From Psychroserpens damuponensis (GTDB lineage: Bacteria; Bacteroidota; Bacteroidia; Flavobacteriales; Flavobacteriaceae), in the NCBI RefSeq assembly GCF_000826655.1, contig NZ_JXJO01000024.1, forward strand, positions 186,001 through 250,000: DNA of 64,000 nucleotides. Reading direction: 5' to 3'. Numbering within the stretch: position 1 is the stretch's first letter; each line of letters opens with the position of its first letter. Shown in pieces: positions 26,762 through 36,146 of the stretch. Position numbers and translations under genes: made by a program. The notes beneath the pieces were generated by a model that was not told where the DNA came from, made no database searches, and saw only the letters and a list, made by a program, of their open reading frames with translations.

Positions 26762-27841
26762 ATGACAACATCTAAAATAGATATAGTTTTTGTGCTACCA
26801 TCGCTTGTTGCAGGTGGTGCCGAGCGCGTAATGTCATTAATTGCCAAAAATATTAATAATAACGATTTTAACACCACATTAGTGGTTATTGGTTACGAAA
26901 AAGATAAGGCTTATAATGTTGATGGATTACATGTAATATATCTAAATAAACCTCGTGTTGGCAAAGGTATACCAATGCTATTTAAATACATGGCTAAAGC
27001 TAAACCAGATGTTGTTGTGAGTTGTATGTCACATCTAAACACAGCATTGGCGCTCATATTATTATGTTTTCCTAAAATTAAATTAATAAATAGAGAAGCT
27101 AATATTAAAAAAGTGACTGCGCTGTATAATACAACTAACAATTCTTACTTCGGAAATGTTCTCAAACAAGTAGCAGATAAAAGAACAAATGCAATTATTT
27201 GCCAGTCAAAAGATATGGCCGAAGAGTTGATTTCAGAATATAAAATTCCGAAGTCAAAAATCACAACAATTAATAATCCAATCTCTGATGATTTCAAACC
27301 ATCTCAAAACAAAAAAAATAATGCGATAAAAACATATATAACCGTTGGTCGTTTACATGAAGAAAAGGGACATTTGAGGTTATTAAATGTATTATCAAAA
27401 CTCAATACACCTTTTAAGTATCTAATTATTGGCACTGGTGAATGGGAAGCTAACATAAAAAAGCACGTTGAAAAATTAGATTTAAAACCACACGTTGAAT
27501 TTATAGATTACACTAACGAAATACCAAAATATCTAGAAACTAGTGATATCTTTTTACAAGGTTCATTTGCAGAAGGCTTCCCAAATGCTCTTCTAGAAAG
27601 CTGCGCTATTGGTACACCTGTAATTGCTTTTAATGCTGTAGGAGGCACAAATGAAATTGTAGAACAAGGTGTAAATGGGTATTTAGCAAACGATGAAAAT
27701 GAGTTTTTAAATTATATAAAACAACTTAATCAACAACCTCTAAACGCAATAGCGGTTAGCAACAGTGTATTTGCTAAGTTCAAAAAAGAACACATTGTAA
27801 ATCAATTTGAAGTCTTAATAAAAAAAGTAGCTCAATCGTAA
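26762..27841 (+). CDS. Glycosyltransferase family 4 (GT-B)
   Basis: This 359-residue protein starts MTTSKIDIVFVLPSLVAGG, with the SGG/AGGAERV motif, YITVGRLHEEKGH, and the EX7E-type AEGFPNALLESCAIGTP. The frame is open further upstream into asnB-1, but that would overlap asnB by 92 bases; the ATG at 26762 leaves a 4-base gap and matches the N terminus of its paralogues. It transfers a sugar to the glycan lipid intermediate. Its stop TAA shares its last base with the next ATG, so translation is probably coupled. Confidence 0.9.
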   Translation: MTTSKIDIVFVLPSLVAGGAERVMSLIAKNINNNDFNTTLVVIGYEKDKAYNVDGLHVIYLNKPRVGKGIPMLFKYMAKAKPDVVVSCMSHLNTALALILLCFPKIKLINREANIKKVTALYNTTNNSYFGNVLKQVADKRTNAIICQSKDMAEELISEYKIPKSKITTINNPISDDFKPSQNKKNNAIKTYITVGRLHEEKGHLRLLNVLSKLNTPFKYLIIGTGEWEANIKKHVEKLDLKPHVEFIDYTNEIPKYLETSDIFLQGSFAEGFPNALLESCAIGTPVIAFNAVGGTNEIVEQGVNGYLANDENEFLNYIKQLNQQPLNAIAVSNSVFAKFKKEHIVNQFEVLIKKVAQS

Positions 27842-29001
27842 TGAACAAAAAAAAACTTTGCGTATTAGCCATAAGCCTATCATCTGGTGGAGCAGAACGT
27901 GTAATAAGTTTATTACTCAAACATTTGGTAAAAGATTTTGATGTAACTCTTATTTTATTATCCAACAACATTTTCTTTGAACTACCTAAAAACTTAAAAA
28001 TCATATATTTAGGTAAGCCTGAAATGGTAGAGATTACCTCGCCTCTACTAAAATTAAAAGGTATGGCTACATTTGTATATAAATACCGAGCCATCGCTAA
28101 AAAAGAGAAATTTGATATCGTTATGTCATTTCTAGCTCTACCTAATATAATAAATGGTCTTGTTACATCTAGACTTAAACCAAAACCAAAAACTATTATA
28201 AGTGAACGTTGTTTCCCTTCAAAGATGTATGCTAATAATAATTTTGCTATGAAAGTTGCAAAAACGTTTTATCCAAAGTTTTATAACAAAGCAGATGTAT
28301 TATTTTCTAACTCTTTACATATCAATCAAGACTTAAAGGATAACTTCGGAATAAAAATTCCTATGAAGTTAATTTACAACCCAATAGAAATAGAACATCA
28401 TAAACCATATCAAGACAACTACAAAACAACCGATAACTTTAAGGTTGTGAGCGTAGGAAGTCACACACCTGCTAAAAATCAAATTTTACTTTTAAAAGCA
28501 TTACAACATTTAGATACAACCTATACTTTAACCATTCCGGGAGCAGGACCTCTCACAAATGATTTAACCGATTTTGCTAAAGATAACCGTCTAGAAAATC
28601 AGATCGTCCTACCAGGAAGTGTCAAAAATGTTAAAGACTATCTTTTAGAAAATAATTGTTTTGTACTCTCATCTAATACCGAAGGTTTTCCTAATGTACT
28701 TTTAGAAGCAATGGCAGTTGGATTACCCGTTATTTCAACCAATTGCATGTCTGGACCTTTAGAAATTCTTAACGATAATGAACCTATTAATATTGCTAAG
28801 GGAGAATTTTATTTGGCAAAGTATGGTATTTTAATAAATACCGAAGATGACATGGCATTATCAAAAGCTATTCTATTTTTGCGTAACAATGATGATCAAC
28901 GAAAAACATATAGTGAATTAGGATTTCAAAAAGCCCAAAACTTTAGTTTACCTAAAATATATGATCAAGTAAAATATTTATTAAACCACCAAATCAACTA
29001 A
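27841..29001 (+). CDS. Glycosyltransferase family 4 (GT-B)
   Basis: This 386-residue GT4 protein starts LCVLAISLSSGGAERVISLL and has VVSVGSHTPAKNQILL and the EX7E-type TEGFPNVLLEAMAVGLP. After the EX7E motif it has the NDNEPINIAKGEFYLAKYG insertion that distinguishes it from the two related proteins nearby. It overlaps the previous gene by one base (TAATG) and precedes the second asnB by 2 bases, so the three are translationally coupled. Donor sugar unknown. Confidence 0.91.
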   Translation: MNKKKLCVLAISLSSGGAERVISLLLKHLVKDFDVTLILLSNNIFFELPKNLKIIYLGKPEMVEITSPLLKLKGMATFVYKYRAIAKKEKFDIVMSFLALPNIINGLVTSRLKPKPKTIISERCFPSKMYANNNFAMKVAKTFYPKFYNKADVLFSNSLHINQDLKDNFGIKIPMKLIYNPIEIEHHKPYQDNYKTTDNFKVVSVGSHTPAKNQILLLKALQHLDTTYTLTIPGAGPLTNDLTDFAKDNRLENQIVLPGSVKNVKDYLLENNCFVLSSNTEGFPNVLLEAMAVGLPVISTNCMSGPLEILNDNEPINIAKGEFYLAKYGILINTEDDMALSKAILFLRNNDDQRKTYSELGFQKAQNFSLPKIYDQVKYLLNHQIN

Positions 29002-29003
29002 TT

Positions 29004-30905
29004 ATGTGCGGAATTAATGGCGTCATATTTAAATCCAAACAAGATGAACAAACCGTAAGGCAACAACTTACAGTTATGAACGATCTCATTATTCACCGTG
29101 GACCAGATGATGATGGTGTATTTATCAACGCAACACCAAATTATAGTGTTGGTATGGCAATGCGTCGCTTATCAATTATTGATTTAAGTTCTGGACAACA
29201 ACCTATGTTTTCCGAAGATAAAAATATAGCCATTGTTTTTAATGGTGAAATATATAATTTTAAAACCCTTAAACATCAACTAGAAGCCAATGGCATACAG
29301 TTTAAAACAACTAGTGATACAGAAGTTATTTTAAAACTTTATGAATTAAAAGGCATAGAGGCTTTTAAAGACCTTGATGGCATGTTTGGCTTGAGCATTT
29401 ATGATTTTAATGTAGGTAAAGTATTCATTGCTAGAGATTATTTTGGAGAAAAACCGTTGTATTACACAACTACTAACGAAAAATTTTATTGGGCTTCTGA
29501 GCTTAAATCAATAATAAATAGTTTACCAGTGAAACCTCAAATTAGCAAAACAGGTCTTAATTTATTTTTTAGATTAACGTATATACCTGCTCCAAATACT
29601 ATTTATGAAGGCATTTACAAATTAGAGCCTAATCATTTTATAAGCTATGATCTCAAAACCAATACAATAGATATTGAAAAAATTCATGCAGATCAAGCTA
29701 TTGAAAAATCAACATTATCTTTTAACGATGCCAAAAAAGAAGTAAATAAAAGAATGTTTGAAAGTGTTGAAAGTCGTTCAATTTCTGATGTGCCTTTGGG
29801 TACTTTTCTTTCTGGAGGTGTAGATTCTTCGATAGTTACCTATTGTTTAGCAGATATGACAGACGCTAAAATTGATACGTTTTCTATTGGTTTTGAAAAA
29901 AAATCATTTGATGAAACCGATAAATCACAGGTTGTTGCAAAAATGGTAAACAGTAATCATCATGAATTTGTTATTAGTGAAAATGATTTAAAAAAACATA
30001 CGCATGACATTTTAATGAATTTTGATGAGCCTTTTGCAGATTCGTCCTCGCTCCCAACCTATCTCGTTTCAGCAAAAACAAAACAACACGTTAAAGTTGC
30101 TTTAACTGGTGATGGTGGTGATGAAGTATTTGGAGGTTATAACAAATATTATATAGGAAAACTTAACGCAAAATATACTAACGTCGTACCAAAACGTGTT
30201 CACAATGCCGTAAACAAATTTTCTGGAAAGTTATTACAACAAAAAGAAGATAGTCGTGGTATAAAATACAGACTCAACAAACTCATTAATGCTATAGACT
30301 ATACTAATAACTATTATTGGGATATCATTTCTTTAGGGCTTAATGACAATGATATTAAAAGTTTATTGGTATCAGATTATCAACAGTCAAATATTTTTGA
30401 TTATTATAAAACCAAATCAAATATTAGCAATCCTAAATCATTAAACGATTTTAGAACTGTTGACCGTCATTTAAGTCTAGAAGGTGATATGTTAGTTAAA
30501 GTAGATCGTACCAGTATGCTTAACTCGTTAGAATGCCGTTCACCATTTCTAAATCGAGAACTTTTTAATTTCACCATGAGTTTACCCGAAGATTATCTCT
30601 TAAAAAAATGGAGTAAAAAGCACATTCTTAAAGAAGCCTTCACTGATGTTTTTCCAAAAGGATTTTTAGAGAAATCTAAACAAGGATTTGGTGTTCCTGT
30701 TGGAGATTGGCTTCGTGATGGACTTAAGACAGAATTATTGAGTTACATTGAGTTACCATTATTAAAATCTCAAGGTATTTTTAAAATTACTGAAATTCAA
30801 AAACTAGTAGAACATCATATTCATGGTAAGGCAGATAATACGTTTAAGGTTTGGTCTTTCTTTTGCTTTCAAAAATGGTATATCAATACCTATTTAAATT
30901 CTTAA
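29004..30905 (+). CDS. asnB: AsnB-type glutamine amidotransferase (copy 2)
   Basis: This 633-residue protein has the Ntn glutaminase domain (MCGINGV, catalytic Cys2; HRGPDDDG; FNGEIYNF) and the synthetase domain with FLSGGVDSSIVTY (about 269-281) and ALTGDGGDEVFGGYNKYY. It is clearly related to copy 1 yet divergent throughout, so it is not a recent duplicate. Two amidotransferases in one glycan cluster suggest two distinct amidated residues or a substrate change; this is inference. It is flanked by glycosyltransferase genes at 2 and 27 bases. Confidence 0.9.
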   Translation: MCGINGVIFKSKQDEQTVRQQLTVMNDLIIHRGPDDDGVFINATPNYSVGMAMRRLSIIDLSSGQQPMFSEDKNIAIVFNGEIYNFKTLKHQLEANGIQFKTTSDTEVILKLYELKGIEAFKDLDGMFGLSIYDFNVGKVFIARDYFGEKPLYYTTTNEKFYWASELKSIINSLPVKPQISKTGLNLFFRLTYIPAPNTIYEGIYKLEPNHFISYDLKTNTIDIEKIHADQAIEKSTLSFNDAKKEVNKRMFESVESRSISDVPLGTFLSGGVDSSIVTYCLADMTDAKIDTFSIGFEKKSFDETDKSQVVAKMVNSNHHEFVISENDLKKHTHDILMNFDEPFADSSSLPTYLVSAKTKQHVKVALTGDGGDEVFGGYNKYYIGKLNAKYTNVVPKRVHNAVNKFSGKLLQQKEDSRGIKYRLNKLINAIDYTNNYYWDIISLGLNDNDIKSLLVSDYQQSNIFDYYKTKSNISNPKSLNDFRTVDRHLSLEGDMLVKVDRTSMLNSLECRSPFLNRELFNFTMSLPEDYLLKKWSKKHILKEAFTDVFPKGFLEKSKQGFGVPVGDWLRDGLKTELLSYIELPLLKSQGIFKITEIQKLVEHHIHGKADNTFKVWSFFCFQKWYINTYLNS

Positions 30906-30932
30906 CCTTTTTTAAATTAGAAACAAAAGCAA

Positions 30933-32078
30933 TTGAAAAAATTAATTCGTATTACCACAGTACCTTCCTCTTTAAGATCACTCTTAAAAGGGCAACATCG
31001 TTTTATGAGCAATTATTTTGAAGTTATAGGTGTGTCTGGTGATGGTGATGCGCTTCAAGATGTGCGACAAAACGAAGGTATTAAAACACACGTTGTGGAA
31101 ATGACGAGAACCATCACACCTCTTAAAGATTTAAAAGCAACGTACAAACTATATAAGTTTTTTAAAAAAGAACGTCCGTTTATTGTGCACACGCACACAC
31201 CAAAAGCAGGAACCTTGGGCATGTTAGCTGCAAAATTAGCAAAAGTCCCTCATCGTTTGCATACTATTGCAGGACTGCCTTTGCTAGAAGCTACAGGTAA
31301 AAAAAGAATGCTATTAGATAACGTTGAAAAATTTACATACAGCTGTGCAACAAAAATATTACCTAACTCATATGGTTTAGAAAAAATCATCATAGATAAT
31401 AAGTACACCAAACCTGAGAAATTGCTCGTTATTGGTAATGGAAGTTCTAATGGTATTGATACAACACATTATGATGCTAGTTTAATTTCCGAAGAAAAAA
31501 AAGAAAAACTAAAACAAGAGCTAGAAATTAGTGATAATGATCTCGTTTTCATTTTTATTGGAAGACTTGTAAAGGATAAAGGTATTAATGAATTAGTACA
31601 AGCTTTTAATCACTTAACTAAAAAACAAACCAATATTAAGCTCATTTTAGTAGGTTATAAAGAAACTATTTTAGACCCTTTATTACCAGAAACTGAAACT
31701 TCAATTTTAGAAAATAAACACATTTTAGCTGTTGGCTTACAAAAAGATATTAGACCCTATGTTGCAATTTCTCATGTGCTAACTTTTCCTAGCTATAGAG
31801 AAGGTTTTCCTAATGTGGTGTTACAATGCAGCTGTATGGAATTACCATGTATAGTATCTAATATTAATGGTTGTAATGAAGTAATTGAAGATCATGTTAA
31901 CGGCCTTATAATTCCTTCAAAAAACGTAACCGATTTAGAAAAAGCAATGCAATTCATGATCGATTTTCCAGATAAAAGAATAGACATGAAAAAACATACA
32001 AGATCAAGAATTTTAGAACGTTACGAACAAAAATTTGTTTGGGACAAACTTTTAAATTATTATTACAGTTTAAGTTAA
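30933..32078 (+). CDS. Glycosyltransferase family 4, paralogue of the gene at 36147
   Basis: This 381-residue protein starts with TTG at 30933; the choice is supported by its paralogue at 36147, which begins with ATG at the same place (MKKxxRxTT). Shared blocks include VHTHTPKAG, GMLAAKLA, GNGSSNGI versus GRGSSNGI, and the EX7E-type SYREGFPNVVLQCSCMELP. It is a retaining sugar transferase, similar in layout to the flavobacterial proteins often placed next to PglC-like enzymes. The sugar transferase gene follows after 5 bases. The two paralogues look more than half identical by eye. Confidence 0.9.
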   Translation: MKKLIRITTVPSSLRSLLKGQHRFMSNYFEVIGVSGDGDALQDVRQNEGIKTHVVEMTRTITPLKDLKATYKLYKFFKKERPFIVHTHTPKAGTLGMLAAKLAKVPHRLHTIAGLPLLEATGKKRMLLDNVEKFTYSCATKILPNSYGLEKIIIDNKYTKPEKLLVIGNGSSNGIDTTHYDASLISEEKKEKLKQELEISDNDLVFIFIGRLVKDKGINELVQAFNHLTKKQTNIKLILVGYKETILDPLLPETETSILENKHILAVGLQKDIRPYVAISHVLTFPSYREGFPNVVLQCSCMELPCIVSNINGCNEVIEDHVNGLIIPSKNVTDLEKAMQFMIDFPDKRIDMKKHTRSRILERYEQKFVWDKLLNYYYSLS

Positions 32079-32083
32079 AGACT

Positions 32084-32698
32084 ATGTATAAAACCATAAT
32101 TAAACCGCTTTTTGATTTCCTTTCGGCTAGCATAGGCTTTATATTATTACTACCCATTTTTGCTGTAACTTGGGTAATTTTATGCATAAAAAATGATGGA
32201 AAAGCCTTTTTCTATCAAGAACGTCCTGGAAAAAATGAACGCATTTTCAAAATTATTAAATTCAAAACCATGAATGATAAAACAAATCAAAATGGTGAAT
32301 TACTCCCAGCACAGCAACGAATTACAAAAACTGGTGTTTTTATTCGGAAATATTCTTTAGATGAAATTCCTCAACTTTTAAACGTCATTAAAGGCGATAT
32401 GAGTCTAATTGGCCCAAGGCCATTACTTGTTAAATATTTACAAGTTTACAATGAAGAACAAAAACAACGTCATCATATTAAACCAGGTATAACAGGTTGG
32501 GCACAAGTAAATGGAAGAAATGCTATTAGTTGGGAAACTAAATTTGAATATGATGTATGGTATGTAAATAATTTATCATTTTTATTAGATATAAAAATCT
32601 TATTTTTAACATTATATAAAGTGTTTAAAAAAGATGGAATTTATAGTGTAGATAATGATATAATGTCTGATTTTACAGGAACAAAAACAAATAATTAA
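32084..32698 (+). CDS. PglC-like initiating phosphoglycosyl transferase
   Basis: This 204-residue protein belongs to the monotopic phosphoglycosyl transferase family (bacterial sugar transferase domain). It has one N-terminal re-entrant hydrophobic segment (FILLLPIFAVTWVIL), the FKTM motif, the catalytic Asp-Glu pair in YSLDEIPQLLNV, the GPRPLL motif and KPGITGWAQVNGRN. Length and layout are like PglC, which loads a phospho-diamino-sugar on undecaprenyl phosphate. The frame is open to 32039, but the ATG at 32084 follows the previous stop by 5 bases and gives the correct family N terminus. PglE- and PglF-like genes at 54384 and 55505 could supply its sugar. Confidence 0.9.
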   Translation: MYKTIIKPLFDFLSASIGFILLLPIFAVTWVILCIKNDGKAFFYQERPGKNERIFKIIKFKTMNDKTNQNGELLPAQQRITKTGVFIRKYSLDEIPQLLNVIKGDMSLIGPRPLLVKYLQVYNEEQKQRHHIKPGITGWAQVNGRNAISWETKFEYDVWYVNNLSFLLDIKILFLTLYKVFKKDGIYSVDNDIMSDFTGTKTNN

Positions 32699-33715
32699 TT
32701 GAATTTGAATATTCTATTTACATGCGCAGGAAGGCGTAATTATCTTATCAATTATTTTAAAAAAGCCATTGGAACCGATGGTAAAATTTTTGCAGCAGAC
32801 ATGGATCTGTCTGCTCCTGCTATGATTGATGCAGATGTACCACTTTTAGTACCTAGTATTTATGATGAAAATTATATTGAAGCACTTAAAACTATAATTA
32901 AAATTCATAGCATTAAAGCCATTATTTCACTTAATGATTTAGAACTACCAATTTTATCAAAACATAAAAACGAACTGGAGACCTTTGGAGTAAAAGTTTT
33001 AGTCTCTAATGAAGACGTTATTGACATAACATTTGATAAATTAAAAACCTTCAATTTTATTAAAAATATTGGTTTAGAAACACCACAAACCTATACAAAA
33101 TTAGAAGCTGTAAAAATTGCTTTAAAAAATAATCAAATTCAGTTTCCACTAGTATTGAAACCTCGTTGGGGAAGTGCTTCTATAGGTTTAAGCTTTCCAG
33201 AATCTATGGAAGAATTAGAGTTAGCATTTAAGCTTTTAGAATTAAAATTAAAAAAATCGGAATTAACTACTGTAAGTTCTAAAAACAGCAATGACGCTAT
33301 TTTAATACAAGAAAAAATAGATGGTATAGAATATGGTATGGACATTGTAAATAATTTTGAGAACGCTTATTTTGGCACGTTTGTTAGAGAAAAACTAAGC
33401 ATGCGTGGTGGTGAAACAGATAAAGCTGTCTCTGTAATTGATGAACAATTTCAAAAACTAGGAAGCCAATTATCTAACCAACTTAAACATCTTGGAAGTT
33501 TAGATTGTGATGTCATATTAAGCAAAAATAAAATCTACATAATAGAATGTAACCCAAGATTTGGTGGTGGTTATCCCTTTTCTCATGAAGCAGGAATTAA
33601 TATTGCTGCAATTTATATAGAATGGCTAAAAGGCAATACTAATGTAAATCATTTTAATAATTATGTCTCTGGTAGAGTATTCTCTAAATGCGATAGAATA
33701 ATTAATATTTCTTAA
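32699..33715 (+). CDS. ATP-grasp ligase of the glycan cluster
   Basis: This 338-residue protein begins at a TTG directly after the sugar transferase stop and reads ILFTCAGRRNYLINYF, a pre-ATP-grasp nucleotide-binding start. The ATP-grasp domain has VLKPRWGSASIGL, then IDGIEYGMDIV and the metal site IIECNPRFGGGYP. Family members join a carboxylate to an amine or thiol using ATP. Similar genes sit next to PglC-like transferases in other bacterial glycan loci, where the substrate is generally unknown. The TTG start is accepted because the conserved N terminus is used at once. A 14-A run and a 234-base gap follow. Confidence 0.85.
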   Translation: MNLNILFTCAGRRNYLINYFKKAIGTDGKIFAADMDLSAPAMIDADVPLLVPSIYDENYIEALKTIIKIHSIKAIISLNDLELPILSKHKNELETFGVKVLVSNEDVIDITFDKLKTFNFIKNIGLETPQTYTKLEAVKIALKNNQIQFPLVLKPRWGSASIGLSFPESMEELELAFKLLELKLKKSELTTVSSKNSNDAILIQEKIDGIEYGMDIVNNFENAYFGTFVREKLSMRGGETDKAVSVIDEQFQKLGSQLSNQLKHLGSLDCDVILSKNKIYIIECNPRFGGGYPFSHEAGINIAAIYIEWLKGNTNVNHFNNYVSGRVFSKCDRIINIS

Positions 33716-33778
33716 CTATTAAAAAAAAAAAAAATATGTTAATGATTAAGAGTTATATTGTTTAGACAATGAATTTCT

Positions 33779-33786
33779 TATATTTG
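33779..33786 (+). promoter_or_regulatory. Candidate -7 promoter element before the FemAB-like gene
   Basis: TATATTTG matches TAnnTTTG and lies 163 bases upstream of the ATG at 33950, in a gap of 234 bases that also has a run of 14 A (33721-33734). Confidence 0.35.
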
Positions 33787-33949
33787 GTTTTTTAATTATT
33801 TTCTTAAAAACAACATTAACAATTAACTACCTATCAAGTATTTATCCAAAAAAAATAATTAAATTTTTAGAACATCAGCTATTAATAAATAATCAATAAA
33901 TCAACCAAAGAACTTTTGATTTTATGATTTTGCGTTTAGGGACCAAAAC

Positions 33950-34966
33950 ATGATTGAAATAATAAAAAGTAAAAATGAATGGGATTCTTTTCTTGATAAA
34001 GTAAATCATTATGATTTTTATCATACTTACGATTATCACGAATTATCATTAAAAGAAGACGAAAAGTGTATTTTGATAACTTATATCGAAAACGATACAC
34101 TAATAGGACTTCCATTTATTGTACGGCCAATTCCAAATACTAAATATTACGATATAACTTCGGTGTATGGTTATGCTGGTCCTATATCTAAAAATATTAA
34201 CGAAAATTTCAATAATTTAAAGTTTTTAAACGCGTTAAATGCGTCTTTAAAAACTCAAAATGTAGTCTCTGTATTTAGTAGGCTAAATCCTTTCATTGCT
34301 TTTCAATCACAAATGTTAAATGGTATTGGTCACATTGAAAACATAGGTCAAATTGTACACATAGATTTAGAAAAACCTCTTGATATTCAAAGGCAAAATT
34401 ATCAACGTCGTATTAAATCTCAAATCAATAAAGCAAGAAGATTATGTAATGTAAAAAAATCGACTTCCAAAAAAGATATGCTTGAGTTCATTAATATTTA
34501 TTATGAGAATATGGACAGAGTTCAAGCAAGAGACTTTTACTATTTCAAACCAGAATATTTTTTGAAATTCCTAGAATCCAGCAGCTTAAATATTGACTTT
34601 TTAATAATCACACTAAAAGATACTAACGAAATTATTGCCGGAGCACTCTTTCTTAAAACAAATGATATCGTTCAATATCACTTATCTGGTTGTAAAGAAG
34701 CCTACTTAGAAGTCACGCCTTTAAAATTGTTAATTGATGAAATGAGAATTATTGCAACTCAAGAAGGGTATCATCATTTTAATTTAGGTGGAGGTTATTC
34801 TAGTAAAAATGATTCTTTACTACGATTTAAAATGTCATTTTCTAAACAATTACGAGATTTTTATGTTTGGAAACATGTGGTTAACCAACAACTTTATGAT
34901 GATTTAACAAGCTCAAATAAAACCGTACAACAAGATTACTTTCCCCAATACAGAAGTCCAAACTAG
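33950..34966 (+). CDS. FemAB-like GNAT-fold transferase
   Basis: This 338-residue cytoplasmic protein has the double-GNAT layout of FemAB-like proteins: an N-terminal part with YHTYDYHELS and YGYAGPIS, a basic loop YQRRIKSQINKARR, then FYYFKPEYFLKFL, AGALFLKTNDIVQYHLSG and FNLGGGYSSKND. FemA/B-type enzymes transfer amino acids onto peptidoglycan stems, and related GNATs acylate sugar amines. In exopolysaccharide loci these are commonly found but their substrate is not known. It begins a group of glycan-modifying genes. Amino-acyl transfer to the glycan is possible but not shown. Confidence 0.8.
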   Translation: MIEIIKSKNEWDSFLDKVNHYDFYHTYDYHELSLKEDEKCILITYIENDTLIGLPFIVRPIPNTKYYDITSVYGYAGPISKNINENFNNLKFLNALNASLKTQNVVSVFSRLNPFIAFQSQMLNGIGHIENIGQIVHIDLEKPLDIQRQNYQRRIKSQINKARRLCNVKKSTSKKDMLEFINIYYENMDRVQARDFYYFKPEYFLKFLESSSLNIDFLIITLKDTNEIIAGALFLKTNDIVQYHLSGCKEAYLEVTPLKLLIDEMRIIATQEGYHHFNLGGGYSSKNDSLLRFKMSFSKQLRDFYVWKHVVNQQLYDDLTSSNKTVQQDYFPQYRSPN

Positions 34967-35091
34967 TTTACATTAGCAACGCATAAAGTGAAAATCTTTA
35001 ACAGATACATAAATCTGGTCTACTACTGTCCAATTTTTTTTTCTTCGGAAATTTTAAAGAAAACACAAATACAAACTACTATTATTTTATT

Positions 35092-35099
35092 TACTTTTG
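35092..35099 (+). promoter_or_regulatory. -7 promoter element for the deacetylase gene
   Basis: TACTTTTG matches TAnnTTTG exactly. It contains the TTG at 35097 that would otherwise be taken as a start codon; transcription would begin about at 35105, leaving the ATG at 35118 as the start. Confidence 0.55.
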
Positions 35100-35117
35100 A
35101 GTAAAGAAAATTTAGAA

Positions 35118-36131
35118 ATGAGAGGTCATTTAGTTATTTCATTAGATTATGAAATTCATTGGGGAGTTTTTGATAATAAAAGCGTTAATGAATATCGAAA
35201 AAATCTAGAAAATGTCAATGAAGTAATTGATAGATTACTGGAGTTAAGTGATACATATGGTATTAAACTTACATTTTCTACAGTTGGTTTTTTATTTGCT
35301 AAAAACAAAACCGATTTAGTCAATTATCTTCCCACACAAAAGCCTACTTATACTTTAAATAAATTAAACCCCTACGACTTAATAGACTCCAATGGCAACA
35401 ACGAGTATGAAGACCCTTTTCATTATGCATATTCTAAAATTCTAAAAATTAAACACAATGGTAACCATGAAATTGGAACCCACACATTTTCACATTTTTA
35501 CTGTCATGCTCTAGGGCAAACAATAGAACAGTTTAATGAAGATATAAATGCTGCCATCAATATTGCACAACCACTTGATATTAAAATTTCAAGTATCGTT
35601 TTTCCAAAAAATCAAATAAATCCAAATGATGACATTGATAAACCTTATTTAAAAGTGTGTAAAAAGTATGGTATTACTAGTTTTAGAGGAAAAGAAAAAT
35701 CTTTCATTTATAATATTCACAGCTCTAAAAAATATCGTAATTTATTTATTTTTAAAGCGATGAAGCCTTTAGATGCCTATTTTAATATAACAGGTACCAA
35801 CACATACAATCTTAAAGCTATTAATAAAAATAGTATTATTTTCAATATCCCTTCCAGTCGATTTTTAAGACCATACAATACTAAACTAAAACTGTTTGAA
35901 GGTCTAAAACTAAGAAGAATTAAAAAGGCCATGACCTATGCTGCCAAACATAACGAAGTGTATCATCTTTGGTGGCATCCTCATAATTTCGGAACTAACA
36001 TAGATGAAAATTTTAAAAACTTAGAAACCATTTTCAAAACCTATCAAATGTTAAATAAATCTCATGGTTTTCAAAGTGAAACCATGACTAGTCTCACAGA
36101 GAAATTTAATAAGACTCGTACTCATGATTAA
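35118..36131 (+). CDS. NodB-type polysaccharide deacetylase
   Basis: This 337-residue protein (from the ATG) has a polysaccharide deacetylase fold: the catalytic Asp start in HLVISLDYEIHWG, the metal-binding HxxxH in EIGTHTFSHFYCHAL (about residues 123-137) and a late WWHPHNFG motif. No signal peptide is visible, so it probably acts on cytoplasmic lipid-linked sugars or an intermediate at the membrane. It removes N-acetyl groups from glycan aminosugars, as is usual for this family. The frame is open upstream to a TTG at 35097, but that codon lies in a promoter element. The paralogous GT4 follows after 15 bases. Confidence 0.85.
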   Translation: MRGHLVISLDYEIHWGVFDNKSVNEYRKNLENVNEVIDRLLELSDTYGIKLTFSTVGFLFAKNKTDLVNYLPTQKPTYTLNKLNPYDLIDSNGNNEYEDPFHYAYSKILKIKHNGNHEIGTHTFSHFYCHALGQTIEQFNEDINAAINIAQPLDIKISSIVFPKNQINPNDDIDKPYLKVCKKYGITSFRGKEKSFIYNIHSSKKYRNLFIFKAMKPLDAYFNITGTNTYNLKAINKNSIIFNIPSSRFLRPYNTKLKLFEGLKLRRIKKAMTYAAKHNEVYHLWWHPHNFGTNIDENFKNLETIFKTYQMLNKSHGFQSETMTSLTEKFNKTRTHD

Positions 36132-36146
36132 TTTAAGGTTTTAGAA

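Noticed and set aside
32039-32083. Upstream extension of the sugar transferase
   Set aside because: The extra residues overlap the preceding glycosyltransferase and are not part of the PglC-like domain; ATG at 32084 is standard.
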